Assembly (NCBI GenBank): GCA_033782935.1
Contig: JAWQEG010000128.1
Span: 558,001-622,000, forward strand
DNA: 64,000 nucleotides
Reading direction: 5' to 3'
From: Petrolisthes cinctipes
Lineage: Eukaryota > Arthropoda > Malacostraca > Decapoda > Porcellanidae
The notes under the pieces were generated by a model. The model was not told where the DNA came from and ran no database searches. It saw only the letters and a program-made list of their open reading frames with translations. Below are positions 51,626 to 63,060 of this stretch, piece after piece (positions within the stretch are counted from its first letter, which is position 1; each line of letters opens with the position of its first letter). A program made the position numbers and the translations under genes.

Positions 51626-54600
51626 TGTACCCGTTTATATCTCAAATTCAGGCTCAAAACACCCGAAAATTCGATATTTTGGGGTCCCAGAAGTGATCTG
51701 TACATGCCTACTTAGTGCTAGAATATTTTCAAAATATAGGCCCAAAACATACTAAAAATCTATATTTTTGGTCCCTAAAGTCGATATCTCAAATTCAGGC
51801 CCAAAACACCCGAAAATTCGATATTTTGGGGTCCCAGAAGCGAACTGTACATGCCTACTCCGTGTTAGAGTATTTTTAAAATACAGGCTCAAAACATACT
51901 GAAAATCGATCTTTTAGGTGCCCAAAAGTCGATATGTAAATGCATCTTCTGTACCCGTTTATATATCAAATTCAGGCTCAAAACACCCGAAAATTCGATA
52001 TTTTGGGGTCCCAGAAGCGATCTGTACATGCTAGAATATTTTTAAAATATAGGCCCAAAACATGCTAAAAATCGATATTTTAGGTGCCCAAAGTCGATAT
52101 TTCAAATTCAGGGCCAAAACACCCGAAAATTCGATATTTTGGGGTCCCAGAAGCGAACTGTACATGCCTACTCCGTGTTAGAGTATTTTCAAAATACAGG
52201 CCCAAAACATACTGAAAATCGATCCTTTAGGTGCCTAAAAGTCGATATGTGCATGCATCTTCTGTACTCGTTTATATCTCAAATTCAGGCTCAAAACACC
52301 CGAAAATTCGATATTTTGGGGTCCCAGAAGCGATCTGTACATGCCTACTCAGATGCAGGCCCAAAACATGCTGAAAATCGATATTTTAGGTGCCTAAAGT
52401 CAACATGTGTATGCATCTTCTGCACTCGTTTATATCTCAAATTCAACCTCAAAACACCCAAAAATTTGATAATTTTGGGTCCCAGAAGCGATCTTTACAT
52501 GTCTAGTCAGTGTTAGAATGTTTTCAAAATATAGGCTCAAAACATTCTAAAAATCGATATTATAAGTGTCCAAAGTCGATATGTGCATGCATCTTCTGTA
52601 CCCGTTTATATCTCAAATTCAGGCTCAAAACACCCGAAAATTCGATATTTTGGGGTCCCAGAAGCAAACTGTACATGCCTACTCAGATGCAGTCCCAAAA
52701 CATGCTAAAAATCGATATTTTAGGTACCCAAATTGAACATGTGTATGCATCTTCTGCACTCGTTTATATCTCAAATTCAACCTCAAAACACACGAAAATT
52801 CGATAATTTTGGGTCCCAGAAGCGATCTGTACATGTCTAGTCAGTGCTAGAATGTTTTCGAAATATAGGCTCAAAACATGTTAAAATTCGATATTTTAAG
52901 TGTCCAAAGTCGATATGTGAATGCTTCTTCTGTACCCGTTTATATCTCAAATTCAGGCTCAAAACACCCGAAAATTCGATATTTTTGGGTCCCAGAAGCG
53001 ATCTGTACATGCCTACTCCTAGTTAGAGTATTTTCAAAGTACAGGCCCAAAACATGCTGAAAATTGATATTTTAGGTGCCCTAAGTCAATATGTGCATGC
53101 ATCTTCTGTACCCGTTTATATCTCAAATTCAGGCTCAAAACACCCGAAAATTCGGTATTTTTGGGTCCTAAAAGCGATCTCTACATCCCTACTCCTAGTT
53201 AGAATGTTTTCAAGATACAGACCCAAAACATGCTCAAAATCGATATATTAGGTGCCCAAAAGTCGATATGTGCATGCATCTTCTGTACCCGTTTATATCT
53301 TAAATTCAGGCTCAAAACATCCGAAAATTCGATATTTTGGGGTCCCAGAAGCGATCAGTACATGCCTACTCAGATGCAGGCCCAAAACATGCTGAAAATC
53401 GATATTTTAGGTGCCCAAAGTCAACATGTGTATGCATCTTCTGCACTCGTTTATATCTCAAATTAAACCTCAAAACACCCGAAAATTTGATAATTTTGGG
53501 TCCCAGAAGCGATCTGTACATGTCTAGTCAGTGCTAGAATGTTTTCAAAATATAGGCTCAAAAAATGCTAAAAATCGATATTTTAAGAGTCCAAAGTCGA
53601 TATGTGCATCCATCTTCTGTACCCGTTTATATCGCAAATTCAGGCTCAAAACACCCGAAAATTCGATATTTTTGGGTCCCAGAAGCGATCTGTACATGCC
53701 TACTCCTAGTTAGAGTATTTTCAAAATACAGGCCCAAAACATGCTGAAAATCGATATTTAGGTGCCCAAAGTCAATATGTGCATTCATCTTCTGTACCCG
53801 TTTATATCTCAAATTCAGGCTCAAAACACCCGAAAATTCGGTATTTTTGGGTCCTAGAAGTAATCTGTACATCCCTACTCCTAGTTAGAATGTTTTCAAG
53901 ATACAGACCCAAAACATGCTCAAAATCGATATTTTATGTGCCCAAAAGTCGATATGTGCATGCATCTTCTGTACCCGTTTATATCTCAAATTCAGGCTCA
54001 AAACACCCGAAAATTCGATATTTTGGGGTCCCAGAAGCGATCTGTACATGCCTACTCAGTGCTAGAATATTTTTAAAATATAGGCCCAAAACATGCTAAA
54101 AATTGATATTTTAGGTGCCAAAAGTCGATATTTTAAATTCAGGCCCAAAACACCCGAAAATTCGATATTTTGGGGTCCCAGAAGCGAACTGTACATGCCT
54201 ACTCCGTGTTAGAGTATTTTCAAAATACAGGCCCAAAACATACTGAAAATCGATCCTTTAGGTGCCTAAAAGTCGATATGTGCATGCATCTTCTGTACTC
54301 GTTTATATCTCAAATTCAGGCTCAAAACACCCGAAAATTCGATATTTTGGGGTCCCAGAAGCGATCTGTGCATGCCTACTCAGATGCAGGCCCAAAACAT
54401 GCTTAAAATCGATATTTTAGGTGCCTAAAGTCAACATGTGTATGCATCTTCTGCACTCGTTTATATCTCAAATTCAACCTCAAAACACCCGAAAATTTGA
54501 TATATTTGTGTCCCAGAAGCGATCTGTACATGTCTAGTCAGTGTTAGAATGTTTTCAAAATATAGGCTCAAAACATTCTAAAAATCGATATTATAAGTGT

Positions 54601-55589
54601 CCAAAGTCGATATGTGAATGCTTCTTCTGTACCCGTTTATTACTCAAATTCAGGCTCAAAACACCCGAAAATTCGATATTTTTGGGTCGCAGAAGCGATC
54701 TGTACATGCCTACTCCTAGTTAGAGTATTTTTAATATTCAGGACCAAAACATGCTGAAAATCGATATTTTAGGTGCCCAATGTCAATATGTGCATCTTCT
54801 GTACCCGTTTATATTTCAAATTCAGCCTCAAAACACCCGAAAATTCGGTATTTTTGGGTCCTAGATGCGATCTGTACATCCCTACTCCTAGTTAGAATGT
54901 TTTCAAGATACAGACCAAAAACATGCTCAAAATCGATATTTCAGGTGCCTAAAGTCAAAATGTGCATTCATCTTCTGTACCCGTTTATATCTCAAATAGA
55001 GGCTCAAAACACCCGAAAATTTGATATTTTGGGGTCCCAGAAGCGATCTGTACATGCTTACTCAGTGCTAGAATATTTTCAAAATATAGGCCCAAAACAT
55101 GCTAAAAATCGATATTTTAGGTGCCCAGAGTCGATATTTTAAATTCAGGCCCAAAACACCCGAAAATTCGATATTTTGGGGTCCCAGAAGCGATCTGTAC
55201 ATGCCTACTCCGTGTTAGAGTATTTTCAATATACAGGCCCAAAACATACTAAAAAAACGATCTTTTAGGTGCCCAAAAGTCGATATGTGGATGCATCTTC
55301 TGTACCCGTTTATATCTCAAATTCTGGCTCAAGACACCCGAAAATTCGATATTTTGGAGACCCAGAAGCGATCTGTACTTGCTTACTCCGTATTAGAGTA
55401 TTTTCAAAATACAGGCCCAAAACAAGCTTAAAATCGATATTTTAGGTGACCAAAGTCGATATGTGCATGCATCATCTGTACCCGTTTATATCTCAAATTC
55501 AGGCTCAAAACACCCGAAAATTCGATATTTTGGGGTCCCAGAAGTGATCTGTACATGCCTCCTTAGTGCTAGAATATTTTCAAAATACA
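51626..55589 (+). repeat. Mixed satellite with a 2031/1697-bp offset duplication
   Basis: About 52.05-52.59 kb matches 54.08-54.62 kb at an offset of 2031 bp (52139 with 54170, 52510 with 54541), sharing AACATTCTAAAAATCG and GATATTATAAGTG. From GATATGTGAATGCTTC (52913 and 54610) the offset is 1697 bp. The difference, 334 bp, is 158+176: two whole monomers present in the first copy and absent in the second. Private indels are an 11-base loss near 52031 (GTACATGCTAGAAT) and a 4-base loss near 54793 (TATGTGCATCTTC). Confidence 0.85.
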
Positions 55590-57726
55590 GGCCCAAAACA
55601 TGCTGAAAATCGATATTTTTGGTGCCCAAAGTCAATATGTGCATGCATCTTCTGTACCCGTTTATATCTCAAATTCAGGCTCAAAACACCCGAAAATTCG
55701 GTATTTTTGGGTCCTAGAAGGGATCTGTACATCCCTACTCCTAGTTAGAATGTTTTCAAGATACAGACCAAAAACATGCTCAAAATCGATATTTTAGGTG
55801 CCTAAAGTCAAAATGTGCATTCATCTTCTGTACCCGTTTATATCTCAAATTCAGGCTCAAAACACGCGAAAATTCGATATTTTGGGGTCCCAGAAGCGAT
55901 CTGTACATGCCTACTCAGTGCAAGAATATTTTCATAATATAGGCCCAAAACATGCTAAAAATCGATATTTTAAGTGCCCAAAGTCGATATCTCAAATTCA
56001 GGCCAAAAACACCCAAAAATTCGATATTTTGGGGTCCCAGAAGCGAACTGTACATGCCTACTCCGTGTTAGAGTATTTTCAAAATACAGGCTCAAAACAT
56101 ACTGAAAATCGATCGTTTAGGTGCCAGAAAGTCGATATGTAAATGCATCTTCTGTACCCGTTTATATCCCAAATTTAACCTCAAAACACCCGAAAATTCG
56201 ATATTTTTGGGTCCCAGAAGCGATCTGTACATGCCTACTCAGTGCTAGAATTTTTTCAATATATAGGCTCAAAACATGCTAGAAATCGATATTTTAAGTG
56301 TCCAATGTCGATATGTGCATGCATCATCTGTACCCGTTTATATCTCAAATTCAGGCTCAAAACACCCGAAAATTTGATATTTTGGGGTCCCAGAAGCGAA
56401 CTGTACATGCCTACTCCGTGTTAGAGTAGTTTCAAAATACAGGCCCAAAACATACTGAAAATCGATCTTTTAGGTGCCCAGAAGTCGATATGTGCATGCA
56501 TCTTCTGTACTCGTTTATATCTCAAATTCAGGCTCCAAACACCCGAAAATTCGATATTTTGGGGTCCCAAAAGCGATCTGTGCATGCCTACTCAGATGCA
56601 GGACCAAAACATGCTAAAAATCGATATTTTAGGTACCCTAATTGAACATGTGTATGCATCTTCTGCACTCGTTTATATCTCAAATTCAACCTCAAAACAC
56701 CCGAAAATTCGATAATTTTGGGTCCCAGAAGCGATCTGTACATGTTTAGTCAGTGCTAGAATGTTTTCAAAATATTGGCTCAAAACATGCTAAAAAATCG
56801 ATATTTTAAGTGTCCAAAGTCGATATGTGCATGCATCTTCTATACCCGTTTATATCTCAAATTCAGGCTCAAAACACCCGAAAATTCGATATTTTGGGGT
56901 CCCAGAAGCTATCTGTACATGCCTACTCCTAGTTAGAATATTTTCAAAATACAGGCCCAAAACATGCTGAAAATTGATATTTTAGGTGCCCAAAGTCAAT
57001 ATGTGCATGCATCTTCTGTACCCGTTTATATCTCAAATTCAGGCTTAAAACACTCAAAAATTCGATATTTTGGGGTCCCAGAAGCGATCTGTACATGCCT
57101 ACTCAGATGCTGGCCCAAAACATGCTGAAAATCGATATTTTAGGTGTCCAAAGTCGATATGTGAATGCATCTTTTGTACCCGTTTATATCTCAAATTCAA
57201 GCTCAAAACACCCGAAAATTCGATATTTTTGGGTCCCAGAAGCGATCTGTACATGCCTACTCCTAGTTAGAGTATTTTCAAAATACAGGCCCAAAACATG
57301 ATGAAAATCGATATTTTAGGTGCCCAAAGTCAATATGTGCATGCATTTTCTGTACCCGTTTATATCTCAAATTCAGGCTCAAAACACCCGAAAATTCGAT
57401 ATTTTGGGGTCCCAGAAGCGATCTGTACATGCCTACTCAGTGCTAGAATATTTTCAAAATATAGGCCCAAAACATGCTAAAAATCGATATTTTAGGTGCC
57501 CAAAGTCGATATCTCAAATTCAGGCCAAAAACCCCCCAAAATTCGATATTTTGGGGTCCCAGAAGCGATCTGTACATGCCTACTCCGTGTTAGAGTATTT
57601 TCAATATACAGGCCGAAAACATACTGAAAATCGATCTTTTAGGTGCCCAAAAGTCGATATGTGGATGCATCTTCTGTACCCGTTTATATCTCAAATTCAA
57701 CCTCAAAACACCCGAAAAATCGATAT
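55590..57726 (+). repeat. 2198-bp higher-order repeat, dispersed copy 4
   Basis: Repeats 49189-51325 at a constant offset of 6401 bp (49397 with 55798, 49841 with 56242, 50669 with 57070, 50897 with 57298). It carries its own changes, such as TTTTAAGTGCCC near 55971, CCAATGTCG near 56303 and GCTATCTG near 56909. It ends near 57726, where GATATTTTTGGG replaces GATATTTTGGGG and the sequence moves into the terminal HOR. Confidence 0.88.
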
Positions 57727-59032
57727 TTTTGGGTCCCAGAAGCGATCTGTACATGCCTACTCAGTGCTAGAATTTTTTCAAAATATAGGCTCAAAACATG
57801 CTAAAAATTGATATTTTAAGTGTCCAAAGTCGATATGTGCATGCATCATCTGTACCCGTTTATATCTCAAATTCAGGCTCAAAATACCCAAAAATTCGAT
57901 ATTTTGGGGTCCTAGAAGTGATCTGTACATGCCTTCTTAGTGCTATAATATTTTCAAAATATAGGCCCAAAACATGCTAAAAATCGATATTTTAGGTGCC
58001 CAAAGTCGATATCTCAAATTCAGGCCCAAAACACCCGAAAATTCGATATTTTGGGGTCCCAGAAGCGAACTGTACATGCCTACTCCGTGTTAGAGTATTT
58101 TCAAAATACAGGCCCAATACATACTGAAAATCGATCTTTTAGGTGCCCAAAAGTCGATATGTGCATGCATCTTCTGTATCCGTTTATATCTCAAATTGAG
58201 GCTCCAAATACCCGAAAATTCGATATTTTTGGGTCCCAGAAGCGATCTGTACATGCCTACTCAGATGCAGGCCCAAAACATGCTGAAAATCGATATTTTA
58301 GGTGCCCAAAGTCGATTACTCAAATTCAGGTCCAAAACACCCAAAAACTCGATATTTTGGGGTCCCAGAAGCGATCTGGACATGCCTACTCAGTGCTAGA
58401 ATGGTTTCAAAATACAGGCCCAAAACATGCTGAAAATCGATATTTTAAGTGTCCAAAGTCGATATGTGCATGCATCTTCTGTACCCGTTTATATCTCAAA
58501 TTCAGGCTCAAAACACCCGAAAATTCGATATTTTTGGGTCCTAGAAGCGATCTGTACATCCCTACTCCTAGTTAGAATGTTTTCAAGATACAGACCCAAA
58601 ACATGCTCAAAATCGATATTTTAGGTGCCCAAAAGTCGATATGTGCATGCATCTTCTGCACCCGTTTATATCTCAAATTCAGGCTCAAAACACCCGAAAA
58701 TTCGATATTTTGAGGTCCCAGAAGCGATCTGTACATGCCTACTCAGTGGTAGAATATTTTCAAAATATTGGCCCAAAACATGCTAAAAATCGATATTTTA
58801 GGTGCCCAAAGTCGATATTTCAAATTCAGGCCCAAAACACCCGAAAATTCGATATTTTGGGGTCCCAGAAGCGAACTGTACATGCCTACTCCGTGTTAGA
58901 GTATTTTCAAAATACAGGCCCAAAACATACTGAAAATCGATCTTTTAGGTGCCCAAAATTCGATATGTGGATGCATCTTCTGTACCCGTTTATATCTCAA
59001 ATTGAGGCTCCAAATACCCGAAAATTCGATAT
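57727..59032 (+). repeat. Terminal HOR family, copy 1 (1306-bp spacing)
   Basis: Pairs with the next copy at 1306 bp (57798 with 59104, 58196 with 59502, 58427 with 59733, 58641 with 59947). Markers are CAAATTGAGGCTCCAAATAC, CAATACATACTG, TTTTGAGGTCCC, CTCAGTGGTAGAATATTTTC and AATATTGGCCC. Private bases include CGATTACTC near 58314, where others read CGATATCTC. Confidence 0.85.
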
Positions 59033-60307
59033 TTTTGGGTCCCAGAAGCGATCTGTACATGCCTACTCAGTGCTAGAATTTTTTCAAAATATAGGCTCAA
59101 AACATGCTAAAAATCGATATTTTAAGTGCCCAAAGTCGATATGTGAATGCATCATCTGTACCCGTTTATATCTCAAATTCAGGCTCAAAATATCCAAAAA
59201 TTCGATATTTTGGGGTCCTAGAAGTGATCTGTACATGCCTTCTTAGTGCTAGAATATTTTCAAAATATAGGCCCAAAACATGCTAAAAATCGATATTTTA
59301 GGTGCCCAAAGTCGATATCTCAAATTCAGGTCCAAAACACCCAAAAACTCGATATTTTGGGGTCCCAGAAGCGAACTGTACATGCCTACTCCGTGTTAGA
59401 GTATTTTCAAAATACAGGCTCAATACATACTGAAAATCGATCTTTTAGGTGCCCAAAAGTCGATATGTGGATGCATCTTCTGTACCCGTTTATATCTCAA
59501 ATTGAGGCTCCAAATACCCGAAAATTCGATATTTTTGGGTCCCAGAAGCGATCTGTATATGCCTACTCAGATGCAGGCCCAAAACATGCTGAAAATCGAT
59601 ATTTTAGGTGCCCAAAGTCGATATCTCAAATTCAGGTCCAAAACACCCAAAAACTCGATATTTTGGGGTCCCAGAAGCGATCTGTACATGCCTACTCAGT
59701 GCTAGAATGTTTTCAAAATACAGGCCCAAAACATGCTGAAAATCGATATTTTAAGTGTCCAAAGTCGATATGTGCATGCATCTTCTGTACCCGTTTATAT
59801 CTCAAATTCAGGCTCAAAACACCCGAAAATTCGATATTTTTGGGTCCTAGAAGCGATCTGTACATCCCTACTCCTAGTTAGAATGTTTTCAAGATACAGA
59901 CCCAAAACATGCTCAAAATCGATATTTTAGGTGCCCAAAAGTCGATATGTGCATGCATCTTCTGCACCCGTTTATATCTCAAATTCAGGCTCAAAACACC
60001 CGAAAATTCGATATTTTGAGGTCCCAGAAGCGATCTGTACATGCCTACTCAGTGGTAGAATATTTTCAAAATATTGGCCCAAAACATGCTAAAAATCGAT
60101 ATTTTATGTGCCCAAAGTCGATATTTCAAATTCAGGCCCAAAACACCCGAAAATTCGATATTTTGGGGTCCCAGAAGCGAACTGTACATGCCTACTCCGT
60201 GTTAGAGTATTTTCAAAATACAGGCCCAAAACATACTGAAAATCGATCTTTTAGGTGCCCAAAAGTCGATATGTGGATGCATCTTCTGTACCCGTTTATA
60301 TCTCAAA
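59033..60307 (+). repeat. Terminal HOR family, copy 2
   Basis: Second copy of the family. Its right part recurs at only 806 bp (59502 with 60308, 59733 with 60539, 59947 with 60753). The same part and its left flank also recur at 2759 bp (59246 with 62005, 59502 with 62261, 59733 with 62492). It carries CTGTATATGCC near 59556. Confidence 0.85.
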
Positions 60308-61690
60308 TTGAGGCTCCAAATACCCGAAAATTCGATATTTTTGGGTCCCAGAAGCGATCTGTACAGGCCTACTCAGATGCAGGCCCAAAACATGCTGAAA
60401 ACCGATATTTTAGGTGCCCAAAGTCGATATCTCAAATTCAGGTCCAAAACACCCAAAAACTCGATATTTTGGGGTCCCAGAAGCGATCTGTACATGCCTA
60501 CTCCTAGTTAGAGTATTTTCAAAATACAGGCCCAAAACATGCTGAAAATCGATATTTTAAGTGTCCAAAGTCGATATGTGCATGCATCTTCTGTACCCGT
60601 TTATATCTCAAATTCAGGCTCAAAACACCCGAAAATTCGATATTTTTGGGTCCTAGAAGCGATCTGTACATCCCTACTCCTAGTTAGAATGTTTTCAAGA
60701 TACAGACCCAAAACATGCTCAAAATCGATATTTTAGGTGCCCAAAAGTCGATATGTGCATGCATCTTCTGCACCCGTTTATATCTCAAATTCAGGCTCAA
60801 AACACCCGAAAATTCGATATTTTGAGGTCCCAGAAGCGATCTGTACATGCCTACTCAGTGGTAGAATATTTTCAAAATATTGGCCCAAAACAGGCTAAAA
60901 ATCGATATTTTAGGTGCCCAAAGTCGATATTTCAAATTCAGGCCCAAAACCCCCGAAAATTCGATATTTTGGGGTCCAAGAAGCGATCTGTACATGCCTA
61001 CTCAGTGCTAGAATATTTTCAAAATATAGGCCCAAAACATGCTAAAAATCGATATTTTAGGTGCGCAAAGTCGATATCTCAAATTCAGGCCAAAAACACC
61101 CCAAAACTCGATATTTTGGGGTCCCAGAAGCGATCTGTACATGCCTACTCCGTGTTAGAGTATTTTCAATATACAGGCCCAAAACATACTGAAAATCGAT
61201 CTTTTAGGTGCCCAAAAGTCGATATGTGGATGCATCTTCTGTACCCGTTTATATCTCAAATTCAGGCTCAAAACACCCGAAAATTCGATTTTTTTGGGTC
61301 CCAGAAGCGATCTGTACATGCCTACTCAGTGCTAGAATTTTTTCAAAATATAGGCTCAAAAAATGCTAAAAATCGATATTTTAAGTGTCCAAAGTCGATA
61401 TGTGCATGCATCATCAGTACCCGTTTATATCTCAAATACAGGCTCAAAACACCCGAAAATTCGATATTTTGGGATCCCAGAAGTGATATGTACATTCCTA
61501 CTTAGTGCTAGAATTTTTTCAAAATATAGGCCCAAAACATTCTAAAAATCTATATTTTAGGTCCCCAAAGTCGATATCTTAAATTCAGGCCCAAAACACC
61601 CGAAAATTCGATATTTAGGGGTCCCAGAAGCGAACTGTACATGCCTACTCCGTGTTAGAGTATTTTCAAAATACAGGCTCAAAACATACT
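60308..61690 (+). repeat. Terminal HOR family, copy 3 joined to other monomers
   Basis: Matches copy 2 at the 806-bp offset to about 60970, then changes to monomers typical of older blocks, including the GGATCCC / AAGTGATATG monomer near 61470. From about 61690 the terminal family resumes. The copy has CTCCTAGTTAGAG near 60511, where copies 2 and 4 have CTCAGTGCTAGAAT. Confidence 0.8.
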
Positions 61691-63060
61691 GAAAATCGAT
61701 CTTTTAGGTGCCCAAAAGTCGATATGTGGATGCATCTTCTGTACCCGTTTATATCTCAAATTGAGGCTCCAAATACCCGAAAATTCGATATTTTTGGGTC
61801 CCAGAAGCGATCTGTACATGCCTACTCAGTGCTAGAATTTTTTCAAAATATAGGCTCAAAACATGCTAAAAATCGATATTTTAAGTGCCCAAAGTCGATA
61901 TGTGAATGCAGCATCTGTACCCGTTTATATCTCAAATTCAGGCTCAAAATATCCAAAAATTCGATATTTTGGGGTCCTAGAAGTGATCTGTACATGCCTT
62001 CTTAGTGCTAGAATATTTTCAAAATATAGGCCCAAAACATGCTAAAAATCGATATTTTAGGTGCCCAAAGTCGATATCTCAAATTCAGGTCCAAAACACC
62101 CAAAAACTCGATATTTTGGGGTCCTAGAAGCGAACTGTACATGCCTACTCCGTGTTAGAGTATTTTCAAAATACAGGCCCAATACATACTGAAAATCGAT
62201 CTTTTAGGTGCCCAAAAGTCGATATGTGGATGCATCTTCTGTACCCGTTTATATCTCAAATTGAGGCTCCAAATACCCGAAAATTCGATATTTTTGGGTC
62301 CCAGAAGCGATCTGTACATGCCTACTCAGATGCAGGCCCAAAACATGCTGAAAATCGATATTTTAGGTGCCCAAAGTCGATATCTCAAATTCAGGTCCAA
62401 AACACCCAAAAACTCGATATTTTGGGGTCCCAGAAGCGATCTGTACATGCCTACTCAGTGCTAGAATGTTTTCAAAATACAGGCCCAAAACATGCTGAAA
62501 ATCGATATTTTAAGTGTCCAAAGTCGATATGTGCATGCATCTTCTGTACCCGTTTATATCTCAAATTCAGGCTCAAAACACCCGAAAATTCGATATTTTT
62601 GGGTCCTAGAAGCGATCTGTACATCCCTACTCCTAGTTAGAATGTTTTCAAGATACAGACCCAAAACATGCTCAAAATCGATATTTTAGGTGCCCAAAAG
62701 TCGATATGTGCATGCATCTTCTGCACCCGTTTATATCTCAAATTCAGGCTCAAAACACCCGAAAATTCGATATTTTGAGGTCCCAGAAGCGATCTGTACA
62801 TGCCTACTCAGTGGTAGAATATTTTCAAAATATTGGCCCAAAACATGCTAAAAATCGATATTTTATGTGCCCAAAGTCGATATTTCAAATTCAGGCCCAA
62901 AACACCCGAAAATTCGATATTTTGGGGTCCCAGAAGCGAACTGTACATGCCTACTCCGTGTTAGAGTATTTTCAAAATACAGGCCCAAAACATACTGAAA
63001 ATCGATCTTTTAGGTGCCCAAAAGTCGATATGTGGATGCATCTTCTGTACCCGTTTATAT
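61691..63060 (+). repeat. Terminal HOR family, copy 4 (1130-bp spacing)
   Basis: Matches 58932-60301 at 2759 bp and the next copy at 1130 bp (62005 with 63135, 62261 with 63391, 62492 with 63622, 62706 with 63836). It has the same markers as copy 1, with the private GAATGCAGCATC near 61905. Confidence 0.85.

Noticed and set aside
54590..54612. Gene conversion as the only explanation of the 334-bp step
   Set aside because: Unequal crossover or replication slippage gives the same product. The single haplotype here cannot separate them.
60753..61505. 250-codon open reading frame and dozens of plus-strand frames of 60-211 codons as protein genes
   Set aside because: All are translations of the satellite. 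They begin and stop at the same monomer positions, change length with monomer class, overlap each other in different frames, and encode only the periodic monomer peptide. Many begin at the GTG of AGTGCTAG rather than at an ATG.
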